Origin: Rhodopseudomonas palustris
GTDB taxonomy: Bacteria > Pseudomonadota > Alphaproteobacteria > Rhizobiales > Xanthobacteraceae
Direction: 5' to 3'
DNA: 64,000 nt
Assembly (NCBI GenBank): GCA_016215605.1
Contig: JACRJB010000007.1
Span: 102,819-166,818 of the forward strand
The notes beneath the pieces are model-generated. The model did not search any database and was not told the DNA's origin. It saw nothing but the letters and a program-made list of their open reading frames with translations. The translations under genes were made by a program, and so were the position numbers. This document shows positions 1 to 7,780 of the stretch, one piece after another (position 1 is the stretch's first letter; every line of letters begins with the position of its first letter).

Positions 1-42
1 CGCGGGCAGGGTGTGCGCCGGCCCGGCGCGAGCGCCGCCTCG

Positions 43-822
43 TCAGGTCCCGAACTGCTCGCTGAGGATCCGCTCCTCGAGGCTGTGGCCGGGGTCGAAC
101 AGCATCCGCATCGCGATGGTCTTGTCGGAGATCACCTCGACGCGGCGGACGTCGCGCGCCTCGTCGTGATCGGCCACCGCCGCGACCGGGCGCTTGTCGA
201 CTTCGAGCACTTCGATCACCACGAAGGCGTTGTCCGGCAAGAGCGCGCCGCGCCAGCGCCGCGGCCGGAACGCCGAGATCGGCGTCAGCGCAAGTAACTG
301 CGCGTTGATCGGCAGGATCGGGCCCTGCGCCGACAGATTGTAGGCGGTCGAACCGGCCGGCGTCGCGACCAGGATGCCGTCGGCGACCAGCTCGCTCATC
401 CGCTCGCGCTCGTCGATGATGATGCGCAAGCGCGCCGCCTGATGGCTCTGGCGGAACAGCGAGACCTCGTTGATGGCGTGATGGATGTGGACTTCGCCGT
501 AGATGTCGGTGGCGCGCATCAACAGCGGATGGATCACGGTTTCGCGCGCCGCCCGCAGCCGGCCGGGCAGATCGTGGGTCGAATATTCGTTCATCAGGAA
601 GCCGACCGTGCCGCGATGCATGCCGTAGATCGGCTTGCCGCTGCGCATGTGCTGGTGCAGCGTCTGCAGCATCAGGCCGTCGCCGCCGAGCGCGACCACG
701 ACGTCGGCCTCGGCGGCGTCGTGATTGCCGTACATCGACACGAGTTGCGCCTGCGCCGCTTGCGCTTCCGCGCTCTGGCTCGCGACGAAGGCGATGCGGT
801 CTCGCCGCGGGGATGGGCTCAT
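43..822 (-). CDS. nadK: NAD kinase
   Basis: Cytoplasmic ATP-NAD kinase that phosphorylates NAD+ to NADP+. The 259-residue product has the diagnostic GGDG motif at residues 46-49 inside VVVALGGDG, followed by the family NE motif in [10 protein letters not shown] and the glycine/serine-rich segment [16 protein letters not shown] that binds NAD. Length is normal for the short proteobacterial form. The ATG at 822 gives the usual N-terminus ending just before the first beta strand (IAFVASQS). It is on the same strand as the TPR gene upstream, 129 bp away. Confidence 0.95.
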   Translation of the reverse strand: MSPSPRRDRIAFVASQSAEAQAAQAQLVSMYGNHDAAEADVVVALGGDGLMLQTLHQHMRSGKPIYGMHRGTVGFLMNEYSTHDLPGRLRAARETVIHPLLMRATDIYGEVHIHHAINEVSLFRQSHQAARLRIIIDERERMSELVADGILVATPAGSTAYNLSAQGPILPINAQLLALTPISAFRPRRWRGALLPDNAFVVIEVLEVDKRPVAAVADHDEARDVRRVEVISDKTIAMRMLFDPGHSLEERILSEQFGT

Positions 823-951
823 CGAGACGATGCTCTGCGCAAGCGTGAACGGCTCGAAACTCCGCGAGGAAAGCGGGTTTCGCCGCGCTCGTCTATACGA
901 CCTTTCCCGGCTTTGTCGAGCCGCCGCCTTGGTCGGGCCCGGCCCCGCGGA

Positions 952-1482
952 TCAGTATGATCCGCCGGCGCCGCTGCCGATCGCCTCGGCGAGCGATTTG
1001 TATTCCTCGCAGGCCGTGTTGCCGCACAAAGCGGCGATGCGGTCGAGATGATATTGCGCGCGCTCGCGATGGCCCTGTTCGACCTGCCACAGGCCGTAAT
1101 ACTGCCAGGTGCGGACGTGGTTCGGATCGGTCTTCAGCGCGCGCTCGTAATAGGCCTGCGCGAGCTTGTAGTCGCCGAGCTTGCGATAGGAATAGCCGAT
1201 CAGCGTCGCCACCGAGGCGTTGTCGTCGCGGCCGAGCGCCTTGAGCTGATCGATCCCGGCGGCGTAGTCGGCGCGGTCGTAGATCGTCGCGTAGGCGGCG
1301 CGGTAGCCGTCCTGGAAGCGCTGCTCGGACTGGCGATCCTTCTTCTTGCCGGACTTGCTGTCCGACGACGGCGGCGGCGACGGAGTGGAATCCGGCGCGG
1401 CCTGCGCCGGCGTCAGCAGCGGCGGCGCGATCAGCGCGGCCGAGAGCAGGGCGAAGGCGAGCAGGCGCAGTGGTCTGGTCAT
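952..1482 (-). CDS. exported TPR-repeat protein
   Basis: A 176-residue secreted protein. It has an N-terminal signal peptide (MTRPLRLLAFALLSAALIA, cleavage likely after AQA), a Ser/Pro/Lys-rich linker, then about three tetratricopeptide helices; the segments YSYRKLGDYKLAQAYYERAL and VRTWQYYGLWQVEQGHRERA are clear TPR units. I chose the ATG at 1482 over the one at 1497 because GGAGGAC lies immediately upstream of it at a good distance. TPR proteins act as periplasmic scaffolds; no specific partner can be inferred. Confidence 0.8.
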   Translation of the reverse strand: MTRPLRLLAFALLSAALIAPPLLTPAQAAPDSTPSPPPSSDSKSGKKKDRQSEQRFQDGYRAAYATIYDRADYAAGIDQLKALGRDDNASVATLIGYSYRKLGDYKLAQAYYERALKTDPNHVRTWQYYGLWQVEQGHRERAQYHLDRIAALCGNTACEEYKSLAEAIGSGAGGSY

Positions 1483-1750
1483 TGGCAGTCCTCCCATGGT
1501 CGATCCGATCGGGCACCGTCGTCATTGGTGCCAACACCGCGCGGCGAAGTTCATTCCCGACCCGCGAGCGCGAAGCTGACACGCGGTTCATACGGATGAA
1601 CCGGAGCTGCAGTTTCACGTCAGCAAGCGTTCAAGCGGCGCGCGCTAGCGTCGCAGCATGATCGCAGGCCCGGCCGGCAGGCCTCGCGGTCCAGCTTCCA
1701 CCAGGCCGGCTGCGATTTGCAACAGACTTCATCCCCGTCAGGAGACTCTC

Positions 1751-2095
1751 ATGATCAAGACCCTGTCAGCCGCTCTGCTCGCCGTGTCGATGCTCGCCGC
1801 TCCGGCCCTTGCCGCCGGCGCCGAGCCGATGTCCGCCGCGCCCGCCGTCGCGGCGCCGGCCGCCAAGGCCCCCACCGCCGCGGCGCACGGCCAGCGCGCC
1901 GTCGCCAAGCCCGCGGCGAAGCACCACGCCCGGCACCATGCCAAGCACGCGGTGCGCCATCACGCCGCGCATCACGCGACCAAGCGTCACCTCGCGCGGC
2001 ACGGCGCCGTGAAGCAGCATCTGTCCAAGCAGCACTTGTCCAAGCAGCACTTGTCCAAGGCTTCGGTCCGCCACGCAGCCCCCAAGCGCGGTTGA
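1751..2095 (+). CDS. exported His/Lys/Ala-rich protein with tandem repeats
   Basis: A 114-residue secreted low-complexity protein. A signal peptide (MIKTLSAALLAVSMLAAPAL) is followed by an Ala/Pro-rich stretch and then a strongly basic, His-rich tail (HHARHHAKHAVRHHAAHHA) ending in three QHLSK repeats. GGAGA lies 6 bases before the ATG at 1751. The composition resembles acid-shock (Asr-like) or metal-binding periplasmic proteins, but no family can be assigned from the sequence alone. Confidence 0.65.
   Translation: MIKTLSAALLAVSMLAAPALAAGAEPMSAAPAVAAPAAKAPTAAAHGQRAVAKPAAKHHARHHAKHAVRHHAAHHATKRHLARHGAVKQHLSKQHLSKQHLSKASVRHAAPKRG
2024..2058 (+). repeat. 15-bp in-frame tandem repeat
   Basis: The unit AAGCAGCACTTGTCC occurs about two and a half times in the 3' half of the His-rich gene, giving three consecutive QHLSK pentapeptides. 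The first unit differs at the third base of two codons. Copy number is likely to vary between strains. Confidence 0.75.
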
Positions 2096-2229
2096 GGATC
2101 GCCGCCGCGGCCGCGCCGGATGCGATCCCCGGCGCGGCCGCGCGTGGCTGCGTGCCCGCGCAACCTTTGATTTCGGCGGCGATCGGGCTAAGGCTTGGGC
2201 CGTCGCCGTCCTGATTCACGAGCCCGCCC

Positions 2230-2628
2230 GTGACCGCCGTCCACCGCCGCCTTGCGATCGTGCTGCTCGCCGCCGGCGCGCTCGGCGGCTGCATCACCAG
2301 CGACGGCCCGGCCGGCGATGTCGGCGGCGACGCGGTGCAGCCGTTCCCGGCGAATTATCGCAGCGAGATCCCGCAGTTTTTGCGCAGCTACCTCAACAAC
2401 CCGGTCGGGCTGCGCGATGCGGCGATGGCCGAGCCGGTGCAGCGCCCGGTCGCCGGCCATGTCCGCTTCGTGTCCTGCATCCGGTTCACGCCGCCGTCCG
2501 GCCGGCCGCAGGAGCTGGCGATCATCCACCTCAACGGCCGGCTCGACCGCGTCGCCGGCAACGCCCAGGAGCTCTGCGCCGGCGTCGTGTACGCGCCGTA
2601 TCCGGAGCTGGAAAAATTGTCGCGATAG
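2230..2628 (+). CDS. small lipoprotein of unknown function
   Basis: A 132-residue protein starting with GTG. It has a lipoprotein signal peptide: basic MTAVHRR, a hydrophobic stretch and a lipobox LGGC, so Cys21 would be the lipidated residue. The mature part contains two further cysteines (FVSCIRF and AQELCAGV) that could form a disulfide, and has no recognisable domain. It lies 134 bp after the His-rich gene and 175 bp before the porin gene, so it is probably its own unit. Confidence 0.7.
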   Translation: MTAVHRRLAIVLLAAGALGGCITSDGPAGDVGGDAVQPFPANYRSEIPQFLRSYLNNPVGLRDAAMAEPVQRPVAGHVRFVSCIRFTPPSGRPQELAIIHLNGRLDRVAGNAQELCAGVVYAPYPELEKLSR

Positions 2629-2803
2629 GCCCGACCAAATCGCAATCCATCGCGACTAATCTCACGAGCATCGACCCGCGAGTTCCCGATTGTTGCGCCG
2701 CTGTCACAGTCGCGCTCGATCCTCGCTGCGGCTTCGCCGCCGGGCAACCAAACTCGTGCCACGTTGTTTTGAGCACATCGGACGACATCGAACGAGGGAC
2801 ACG

Positions 2804-3514
2804 ATGAAGAAGTATCTGCTCAGTGCGGTTGCGGTCTGTGCGCTCGGCGCGCCGGCCTTCGCCGCCGATCTCGGCCCGCGGACCTACACCAAGGCGCCGG
2901 CCTACACCGCGCCGGAGGTGGTCTACAACTGGACCGGTTTCTACATCGGCGGCAACGTCGGCGGCGCCTTCGCCGGCAGCAACAACATCCAGAGCGATGC
3001 CGGCCGGTTCATGGGCGGCGTGCAGGGCGGCTTCGACTATCAGTTCGCGCCGAACTGGGTGGTCGGCCTCGAAGCGCAATACAGCTGGATGGCCTCGAAC
3101 AACACCGGCGTGATCTTCCCGGGCGGCAGCACCGCCACCGAGAACACCCGCGGCCTCGGCTCGGTCACCGGGCGGCTCGGTTACAGCTGGGGTCCGGCGC
3201 TGCTCTACGCCAAGGGCGGTTACGCGTTCCGCGACTCCACGCTCGGCGTCAACACCGCGGGCGGCATCCAGTCGGCCTACACCACGTCGGGCAGCCGCAA
3301 CGACGGCTACACCGTCGGCGCCGGCCTCGAATACATGTTCGCGCCGAGCTGGTCGGCCAAGGTCGAGTATCAGTACTACAAGTTCGACAACACCACCTTC
3401 ACCGGCGGCCCCGCCGACGTGGTCGGCAACTCGTTCCGCAACGACGACCACACCGTCAAGGCCGGCATCAACTATCGCTTCGGCTGGGGCGGCCCGGCGG
3501 TCGCCAAATACTGA
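2804..3514 (+). CDS. outer-membrane beta-barrel protein (Omp25/RopB-like)
   Basis: A 236-residue outer-membrane protein. Signal peptide MKKYLLSAVAVCALGAPAFA, cleaved before ADLG, then the typical FYIGGNVGGAF first strand and alternating aromatic/glycine strands. The end is HTVKAGINYRFGWGGPAV, the final amphipathic strand with an aromatic near the terminus. This is the opacity/Omp25 family common in Rhizobiales. The ATG at 2804 follows a GAGGGA ribosome site. A strong terminator follows at 3551, so it is probably monocistronic. Confidence 0.9.
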   Translation: MKKYLLSAVAVCALGAPAFAADLGPRTYTKAPAYTAPEVVYNWTGFYIGGNVGGAFAGSNNIQSDAGRFMGGVQGGFDYQFAPNWVVGLEAQYSWMASNNTGVIFPGGSTATENTRGLGSVTGRLGYSWGPALLYAKGGYAFRDSTLGVNTAGGIQSAYTTSGSRNDGYTVGAGLEYMFAPSWSAKVEYQYYKFDNTTFTGGPADVVGNSFRNDDHTVKAGINYRFGWGGPAVAKY

Positions 3515-3550
3515 GCGCGCCGCCGGCGTTCCGATCGAAATCCTAGGACG

Positions 3551-3577
3551 AAAGGCCGGCCTCGCGCCGGCCTTTTT
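3551..3577 (+). terminator. intrinsic terminator of the porin gene
   Basis: A 10-bp perfect stem (AAAGGCCGGC pairing with GCCGGCCTTT, 5-base loop CTCGC) followed by a T-run. It lies 37 bp after the porin stop codon. Confidence 0.9.
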
Positions 3578-3686
3578 GCTGGCCGGAAAGCCGCTCCCGG
3601 ACCGGGAATCGAAGGTTAACGAGTGTTAAATCCCGCGAAAAATATCGCCCGGGACTCCGCAGCCAGAATCGCCCGATGGTCCGGTC

Positions 3687-3794
3687 ATGACGACGATCTC
3701 CAAAACCCGCATCGACGGGATGCCGATCGGCCTGACGCTGACGCTGGCCCTTGCCTGCGCGGTCAACCTCGCAGTGCTGGCCCGCTGGCTGTAG
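3687..3794 (+). CDS. possible 35-aa membrane peptide
   Basis: A short reading frame MTTISKTRIDGMPIGLTLTL continuing to a single hydrophobic helix (about residues 13-33) and ending RWL. The arrangement, a charged start followed by one transmembrane segment, is typical of small bacterial membrane peptides. There is no clear ribosome site and no known family. Confidence 0.35.
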   Translation: MTTISKTRIDGMPIGLTLTLALACAVNLAVLARWL

Positions 3795-3883
3795 CCGGCG
3801 CGCGCACGGCCCGAGGATTGACCGGCATCAAGGCCGGCCCGGTGGGGCGGGCGAATAATGCCGCCTTCGCCATGGAGGGGCCG

Positions 3884-3997
3884 ATGCCTCAGATCGATGT
3901 TCTGGTGATTGTCGCCGCCGCGCTGTCGACCGTGGTGATCTGGCTCGGTGTCGTGGTGCAGGGCCGGATCGCCGCCGCGCTGGCGTCGCGGCACTAG
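3884..3997 (+). CDS. possible 37-aa membrane peptide
   Basis: A short reading frame beginning MPQIDVLVIVAAAL, with one hydrophobic helix (about residues 5-27) and a basic tail QGRIAAALASRH. A GGAGGGG ribosome site sits 3-9 bases before the ATG, the best translational signal in this stretch. It has no known family and follows another single-helix peptide by 89 bp. Confidence 0.45.
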   Translation: MPQIDVLVIVAAALSTVVIWLGVVVQGRIAAALASRH

Positions 3998-4009
3998 CGG
4001 CCGACCAGC

Positions 4010-4129
4010 CTAGCCGAACAGCCACCAGCCCAGCACGCCGAGCAGGGGAACGGCGCCGACTGCGATCAACAGCAGCGGCGCGGGCTCGTTGCCCTTGCGG
4101 CTCGGGTCGTCGAATTTATCATCGTTCAT
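4010..4129 (-). CDS. small single-pass membrane protein
   Basis: A 39-residue reading frame with a polar N-terminus (MNDDKFDDPSRKGNE) and a C-terminal transmembrane helix (PLLLIAVGAVPLLGVLGWWL). This is a common layout for tiny C-tail anchored proteins in Rhizobiales. The family is not recognised. It is convergent with the 37-residue peptide upstream. Confidence 0.5.
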   Translation of the reverse strand: MNDDKFDDPSRKGNEPAPLLLIAVGAVPLLGVLGWWLFG

Positions 4130-4280
4130 GGCGCGACAAAGCCTGGGCGGCCGATCCGTTCCGGGCGCTGTGCGAGACGACCTGCGCGCCGTGTTGCCCG
4201 CCGAAACCGGCGGCAAAATCGGGCCGCGGCCTTGTCCCGACCGGCCCGCGCTGCTAGCTGTCTCGCGCCCCCGTGGCGAT

Positions 4281-4355
4281 GCCGGCGTAGCACAGCGGTA
4301 GTGCAGCGGTTTTGTAAACCGAAGGTCGGGAGTTCGATCCTCTCCGCCGGCACCA
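4281..4355 (+). tRNA. tRNA-Thr (anticodon TGT)
   Basis: Acceptor stem GCCGGCG/CGCCGGC, D arm GCAC-loop-GTGC, anticodon loop TTTGTAA (anticodon TGT, reads ACA), a T arm with GTTCGATCC, discriminator A and an encoded CCA end. Confidence 0.95.
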
Positions 4356-4516
4356 GTCCCCACCGATCTCCCGGTCTCTGTCGGCCCCGTCGCCTTTAAC
4401 GATTCGCTCGGCACGACACGCGATGGAACGCGGATTCCGCGACGCGCGTTAGGCTTACCGGCGGTTCGCCGCCGCGCCTTAACCCATCCGCCAAGCTTTT
4501 CAACTACCGTCGGGTC

Positions 4517-5011
4517 ATGTCCATGAAACGCCCCACGCTGCGCGCCGCGCAGGCGCTGCTGCTGCTCACCGTGACTGCCGCGCCGGCGCTCGCCGACAGC
4601 GGCGGCTTCGCCATCGTCATTCCGGGCCGGCCGGGCGTCCCGATCATCATCAACGGCCGCGACGTCTCCTACACGGTGGTGGAGGGCGACTGGGGGCTGG
4701 AGCGCGGCGTGCACCGGCAGCCGACGTTCTATGGCAGCCGCCCGGTCCGCCTGCCGGAAGTCGGGCACTATTATCCGGGCTCGAACCGCCTGCCGGGCTA
4801 TGGCCGGCTGGAGGTCGAGCCGCCGGCCAACCGCAAGCTGCCGAAGCCGGCCGAGAGCTTCCATCAGTCGTGGGAGGTGGAGTCGCGTCCGCCGCAGCCC
4901 GCGCCGCCGCCGGTGCCGATGGATCCGCCGCAGGTGATCATCGCGCCGCCGCTGGACGAAGGCGGAGGCCGGCTGCCCATTGAGCCCAACTACCGCAGAC
5001 CGCGAGGCTAG
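4517..5011 (+). CDS. exported proline-rich protein of unknown function
   Basis: A 164-residue secreted protein with a signal peptide (hydrophobic AAQALLLLTVTAAPALA, cleaved before DSGG). The first half contains FAIVIPGRPGVPIIINGRDV and a Tyr/Gly/Pro-rich segment. The C-terminal 50 residues are proline-rich (PPQPAPPPVPMDPPQ). No catalytic motif or family is recognisable. The start could also be the ATG at 4523; neither has a good ribosome site. Confidence 0.65.
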   Translation: MSMKRPTLRAAQALLLLTVTAAPALADSGGFAIVIPGRPGVPIIINGRDVSYTVVEGDWGLERGVHRQPTFYGSRPVRLPEVGHYYPGSNRLPGYGRLEVEPPANRKLPKPAESFHQSWEVESRPPQPAPPPVPMDPPQVIIAPPLDEGGGRLPIEPNYRRPRG

Positions 5012-5082
5012 CTCCGCTGCCCTCCGAGCTGCGTCGTCACGTCGAGACCAACCAAGAAAAGAGCACCCAACAGGAGAGTTAC

Positions 5083-5628
5083 ATGCGTCGAATGATCTCG
5101 GGATTGGCGGCGGCGATCGCCGTGGTGACCGTCAGCGCTGCGCCGGCATCGGCTTGCGGCGGCGGCCTGTTCGCGGGCGCCTGCGCGCCTTGCGGCGCGG
5201 TCAGCGCCTGCGGTTCGGCGGTGGTGCCCTACGACTACGGCTACAGCGCCGGTTACGGCGCCGCGGCGTTCGAGCGGCTGCCGGACCCGACCCGCTATTA
5301 CTACGTCAACCAGGGTCCGACCTACACCGGTCCGGGCAATTTCGCGCCGGCGCCGTATTACGACGATCGCACCATTTCGGTGTGGCGCACCGGCTCGGCC
5401 TATTCCGGCGGTGTCTATGCCGATGCGATGACGCATCGTTACGTCGGCGCGCCGGCGATGGGCCCGGTGGTCTACAGCTACGGCCACCGCCACCGCCACG
5501 TCCGGCACCATCATCGCTACGGCATGCCGCATGGCGCCTTCCACCGCGGCCATTACGGCGCGCCGCGCTACGCCTACGGCCCGCGCACGCATTATCGCCA
5601 TCACGCGCCGCTGCGCCGCTATTACTGA
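5083..5628 (+). CDS. exported Tyr/His-rich protein of unknown function
   Basis: A 181-residue secreted protein. Signal peptide MRRMISGLAAAIAVVTVSAA is cleaved near ASA, followed by a Cys-containing segment (ACGGGLFAGACAPCG) with five cysteines in about 27 residues. Then comes a Tyr/Gly/Pro-rich middle and a strongly His/Tyr/Arg-rich tail (GHRHRHVRHHHRYG). A GGAGAG ribosome site precedes the ATG. No family is recognisable. The His-rich tail and clustered cysteines could bind metal, but this is speculation. Confidence 0.65.
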   Translation: MRRMISGLAAAIAVVTVSAAPASACGGGLFAGACAPCGAVSACGSAVVPYDYGYSAGYGAAAFERLPDPTRYYYVNQGPTYTGPGNFAPAPYYDDRTISVWRTGSAYSGGVYADAMTHRYVGAPAMGPVVYSYGHRHRHVRHHHRYGMPHGAFHRGHYGAPRYAYGPRTHYRHHAPLRRYY

Positions 5629-5650
5629 TCGCCGGGACGACACCACAGCG

Positions 5651-5678
5651 CGCCCGTCCGCAGCGATGCGGGCGGGCG
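5651..5678. terminator. bidirectional hairpin between convergent genes
   Basis: A 12-bp stem (CGCCCGTCCGCA pairing with TGCGGGCGGGCG, one G-T wobble, loop GCGA). It lies between the 3' ends of the Tyr/His-rich gene and rlmB. It lacks a T-run, so its strength is uncertain. Confidence 0.6.
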
Positions 5679-5690
5679 TCGGCGTGTCTG

Positions 5691-6509
5691 TCAGCCCATC
5701 AGGCCCAAGCGACTGGCGCCGATATACAGCGCCAGCGCGGCGGCGTTGGAGACGTTGAGGCTCTTGATCGCGCCCGGCATGTCGAGCCGCGCCACGACGT
5801 TGCAGGTCTCGCGCGTCAGCTGCCGCAGGCCCTTGCCCTCGGCGCCGAGCACCAGCGCCAGCGGCTGCCGCAGTTCGACCGCGGCGAGGTCGGCGCTGCC
5901 TTCACTGTCGAGCCCGACGGTGAGGTAGCCGCGGTCGTTGAGCTCGGTCAGGGCGCGGGAGAGGTTGGTGACCAGCACGAGCGGCACCAGTTCCAGCGCG
6001 CCCGAGGCCGATTTCGCCAGCACGCCGGTCGCCTCCGGGCTGTGCCGCGCGGTGGTGACGATCGCCTTCACGGCGAACGCCGCGGCCGAGCGCAGGATCG
6101 CGCCGACATTGTGCGGGTCGGTGATCTGGTCGAGCACCAGCACGATGCCGTCCTGGGGCAGGGTGTCGATCCGCGGCGATTCCAGCGGATCGGCTTCCGC
6201 CAGCATGCCCTGATGCACCGCGTCCGGCCCAAGCCGGCGGTCGATGTCGCCGGGCCGCACGATTTCCGGTGTGACCTTGGTGTCGATGTGCTCGTCGGCG
6301 AGTTTTCGCGCGGCGTTCTCGGTCAGCAGCAGTTTGCGGATGCGCCGCTCGGGATTGGCCAGCGCGGCGGTGACGGTGTGCCAGCCGTACAGAATCGCTG
6401 GCCCGTCGGGATCGCGCTCGCGCGCACCGGGACGGCCGAATCCCTGCGGTCGGCCCCGATCTCGGTCGTCGCGGCGCTGAAACCGCGGATTTCGCTCTTT
6501 CGGACTCAT
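5691..6509 (-). CDS. rlmB: 23S rRNA (guanosine-2'-O-)-methyltransferase RlmB
   Basis: A SpoU/TrmH-family methyltransferase of 272 residues that 2'-O-methylates a guanosine of 23S rRNA using SAM. The order is a basic Arg-rich N-terminal extension, the L30e-like substrate-binding domain starting at LYGWHTVTAALANPERRI, then the SPOUT knot. All three SPOUT motifs are present: NVGAILRSAAAF, LVLGAEGKGL and KSLNVSNAAALALY. The ATG at 6509 (MSPKERN) fits the family better than upstream in-frame starts. It lies 199 bp from, and divergent to, tRNA-Tyr. Confidence 0.92.
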   Translation of the reverse strand: MSPKERNPRFQRRDDRDRGRPQGFGRPGARERDPDGPAILYGWHTVTAALANPERRIRKLLLTENAARKLADEHIDTKVTPEIVRPGDIDRRLGPDAVHQGMLAEADPLESPRIDTLPQDGIVLVLDQITDPHNVGAILRSAAAFAVKAIVTTARHSPEATGVLAKSASGALELVPLVLVTNLSRALTELNDRGYLTVGLDSEGSADLAAVELRQPLALVLGAEGKGLRQLTRETCNVVARLDMPGAIKSLNVSNAAALALYIGASRLGLMG

Positions 6510-6708
6510 CGCGCGCTTGTCCCACGCGGCCGCCCCCAAGGCAATTTCGCCGTGCCGCCGAATGGCCCAAGAAATTGTCATGTGATTGGTTGACTTGAGG
6601 GGGCCGCATCGCCCATAACCGCGCCGCGTTGCAGGCCCGCCCGCGGGCTCGCTGCGGCTGTCCGGTTCCGGTTTTGCCTGCCAAAGGCGTTCGGTCGGCA
6701 GCACGGGC

Positions 6709-6794
6709 GGGGGAGTGTCCCGAGTGGCAAAGGGAGCTGACTGTAAATCAGCCGCCTCATGGCTTCGCAGGTTCGAGTCCTGCCTCCCCCACCA
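6709..6794 (+). tRNA. tRNA-Tyr (anticodon GTA), island integration site
   Basis: A class II tRNA with a long variable arm. Acceptor GGGGGAG/CTCCCCC, anticodon arm GCTGA-CTGTAAA-TCAGC giving anticodon GTA, T arm GCAGG-TTCGAGT-CCTGC, discriminator A and encoded CCA. Its 3' end from the T stem onward is duplicated at 44556-44582, so it appears to be the attachment site used by the following catabolic region. Confidence 0.96.
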
Positions 6795-6797
6795 TCC
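6770..6797 (+). repeat. left direct repeat (tRNA-Tyr 3' end, putative att site)
   Basis: GGTTCGAGTCCTGC followed by CTCCCCC and ACCATCC, from the T arm through the CCA end and three bases beyond. It matches 44556-44582 with one substitution and one missing C. Duplicated tRNA 3' ends are the usual footprint of tyrosine-recombinase integration. Confidence 0.7.
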
Positions 6798-7057
6798 CAA
6801 ATAAGCTGCTGAATAATATGAATTATTGGCGCGGAAGCGCGGAACCGCGTCGAGTGCCCATGTCGCTCAAGCCCCTCCTGCAGCGGACCAAGGCAGAGCG
6901 GTTCGACTCCGCCCTTGGAAGCTGGGGATATCTCCCGGCTCAGAGCTCCGCCGACGACCATCCAGACAAGGTTGGGAACCGCAACGGCTGACCAGTGCAG
7001 GGACTGATATTTCGACGTGGTCGCGCCGAAAGTCCAAAGGTCGGATCGCGCCGAGGC

Positions 7058-7780
7058 TTACGATCCCTGCACCGCGTGCGCGAAGCCATTCAAGGTAGCG
7101 CGCGTCAGCTTGCGGCCGATTTCGGGGTCGTTGCCGCTGCGGTACCAGATCAGCATATTGCCGTCGTGCACCGCCTGCAGATACAGGACGATGTCCTTGG
7201 TATTCTGCTGCGTGGTGAAGTCACCGGTCGCCTTGCCGGAATCGATGATCGCCTCGAGCGTGCCGCCGAGCTTGTTGTAGATCCGCGACATCTGCGATCG
7301 GATCTTGGACTTCGCGCGCGAAAACTCGACCGACATGAGAATCATCACGGCGAGGTCTTCGGGATGCATCGCCGCCCATTGGGTCTGATGCTTCACGAAC
7401 GATGCGAGGCGTTCGGGCGGCGAGCCACCCTTGTGGTGAACGTGCTCGATGGTGGCGTCGATCGAACGTGTCTCGATGATCTCGAGCACCTTCAACAGCA
7501 AGCGCTCCTTGCTCTTGAAGTGATAGTAGACGGCCCCCTTGGTGAAGCCGGCGACGTTGGCAACTTCCTCCAGCGAACTGTTCCAGTACCCCTTGGTCGC
7601 GAACAGGTGGACGGCGGCATCGAGAATCCGCCCGAGGCTCAGGTCGCGCTTGGACGGGGCGACGGACGCCGGCGCTGGCGCTTTGCCTGCTGCGGCCGTC
7701 TTTCGGGGCCGCGATGCTGCGGCCCCGGTATTCGTGAGCCCGCGCGGCTTGGCCGGGCCTTTCTTGTCAGCAACTGGCAT
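7058..7780 (-). CDS. TetR-family regulator of module A
   Basis: A 240-residue TetR repressor. A Lys/Pro/Ala-rich tail of about 45 residues precedes the helix-turn-helix domain (ILDAAVHLFATKGYWNSSLE then VAGFTKGAVYYHFKSKERLL). The C-terminal ligand-binding half is typical of acyl-CoA or fatty-acid sensing members. AGGAAA lies before the ATG at 7780; an in-frame TTG at 7795 is less likely. It overlaps the acyl-CoA dehydrogenase stop by 14 bp and is the last gene of a leftward operon CaiB-ACAD-TetR. It probably controls the divergent promoter region at 10.1-10.46 kb. Confidence 0.85.
   Translation of the reverse strand: MPVADKKGPAKPRGLTNTGAAASRPRKTAAAGKAPAPASVAPSKRDLSLGRILDAAVHLFATKGYWNSSLEEVANVAGFTKGAVYYHFKSKERLLLKVLEIIETRSIDATIEHVHHKGGSPPERLASFVKHQTQWAAMHPEDLAVMILMSVEFSRAKSKIRSQMSRIYNKLGGTLEAIIDSGKATGDFTTQQNTKDIVLYLQAVHDGNMLIWYRSGNDPEIGRKLTRATLNGFAHAVQGS

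Noticed and set aside
6798..7057. A degraded integrase just after tRNA-Tyr
   Set aside because: The 260 bp contain no tyrosine-recombinase motif in any frame; nothing recognisable is seen.
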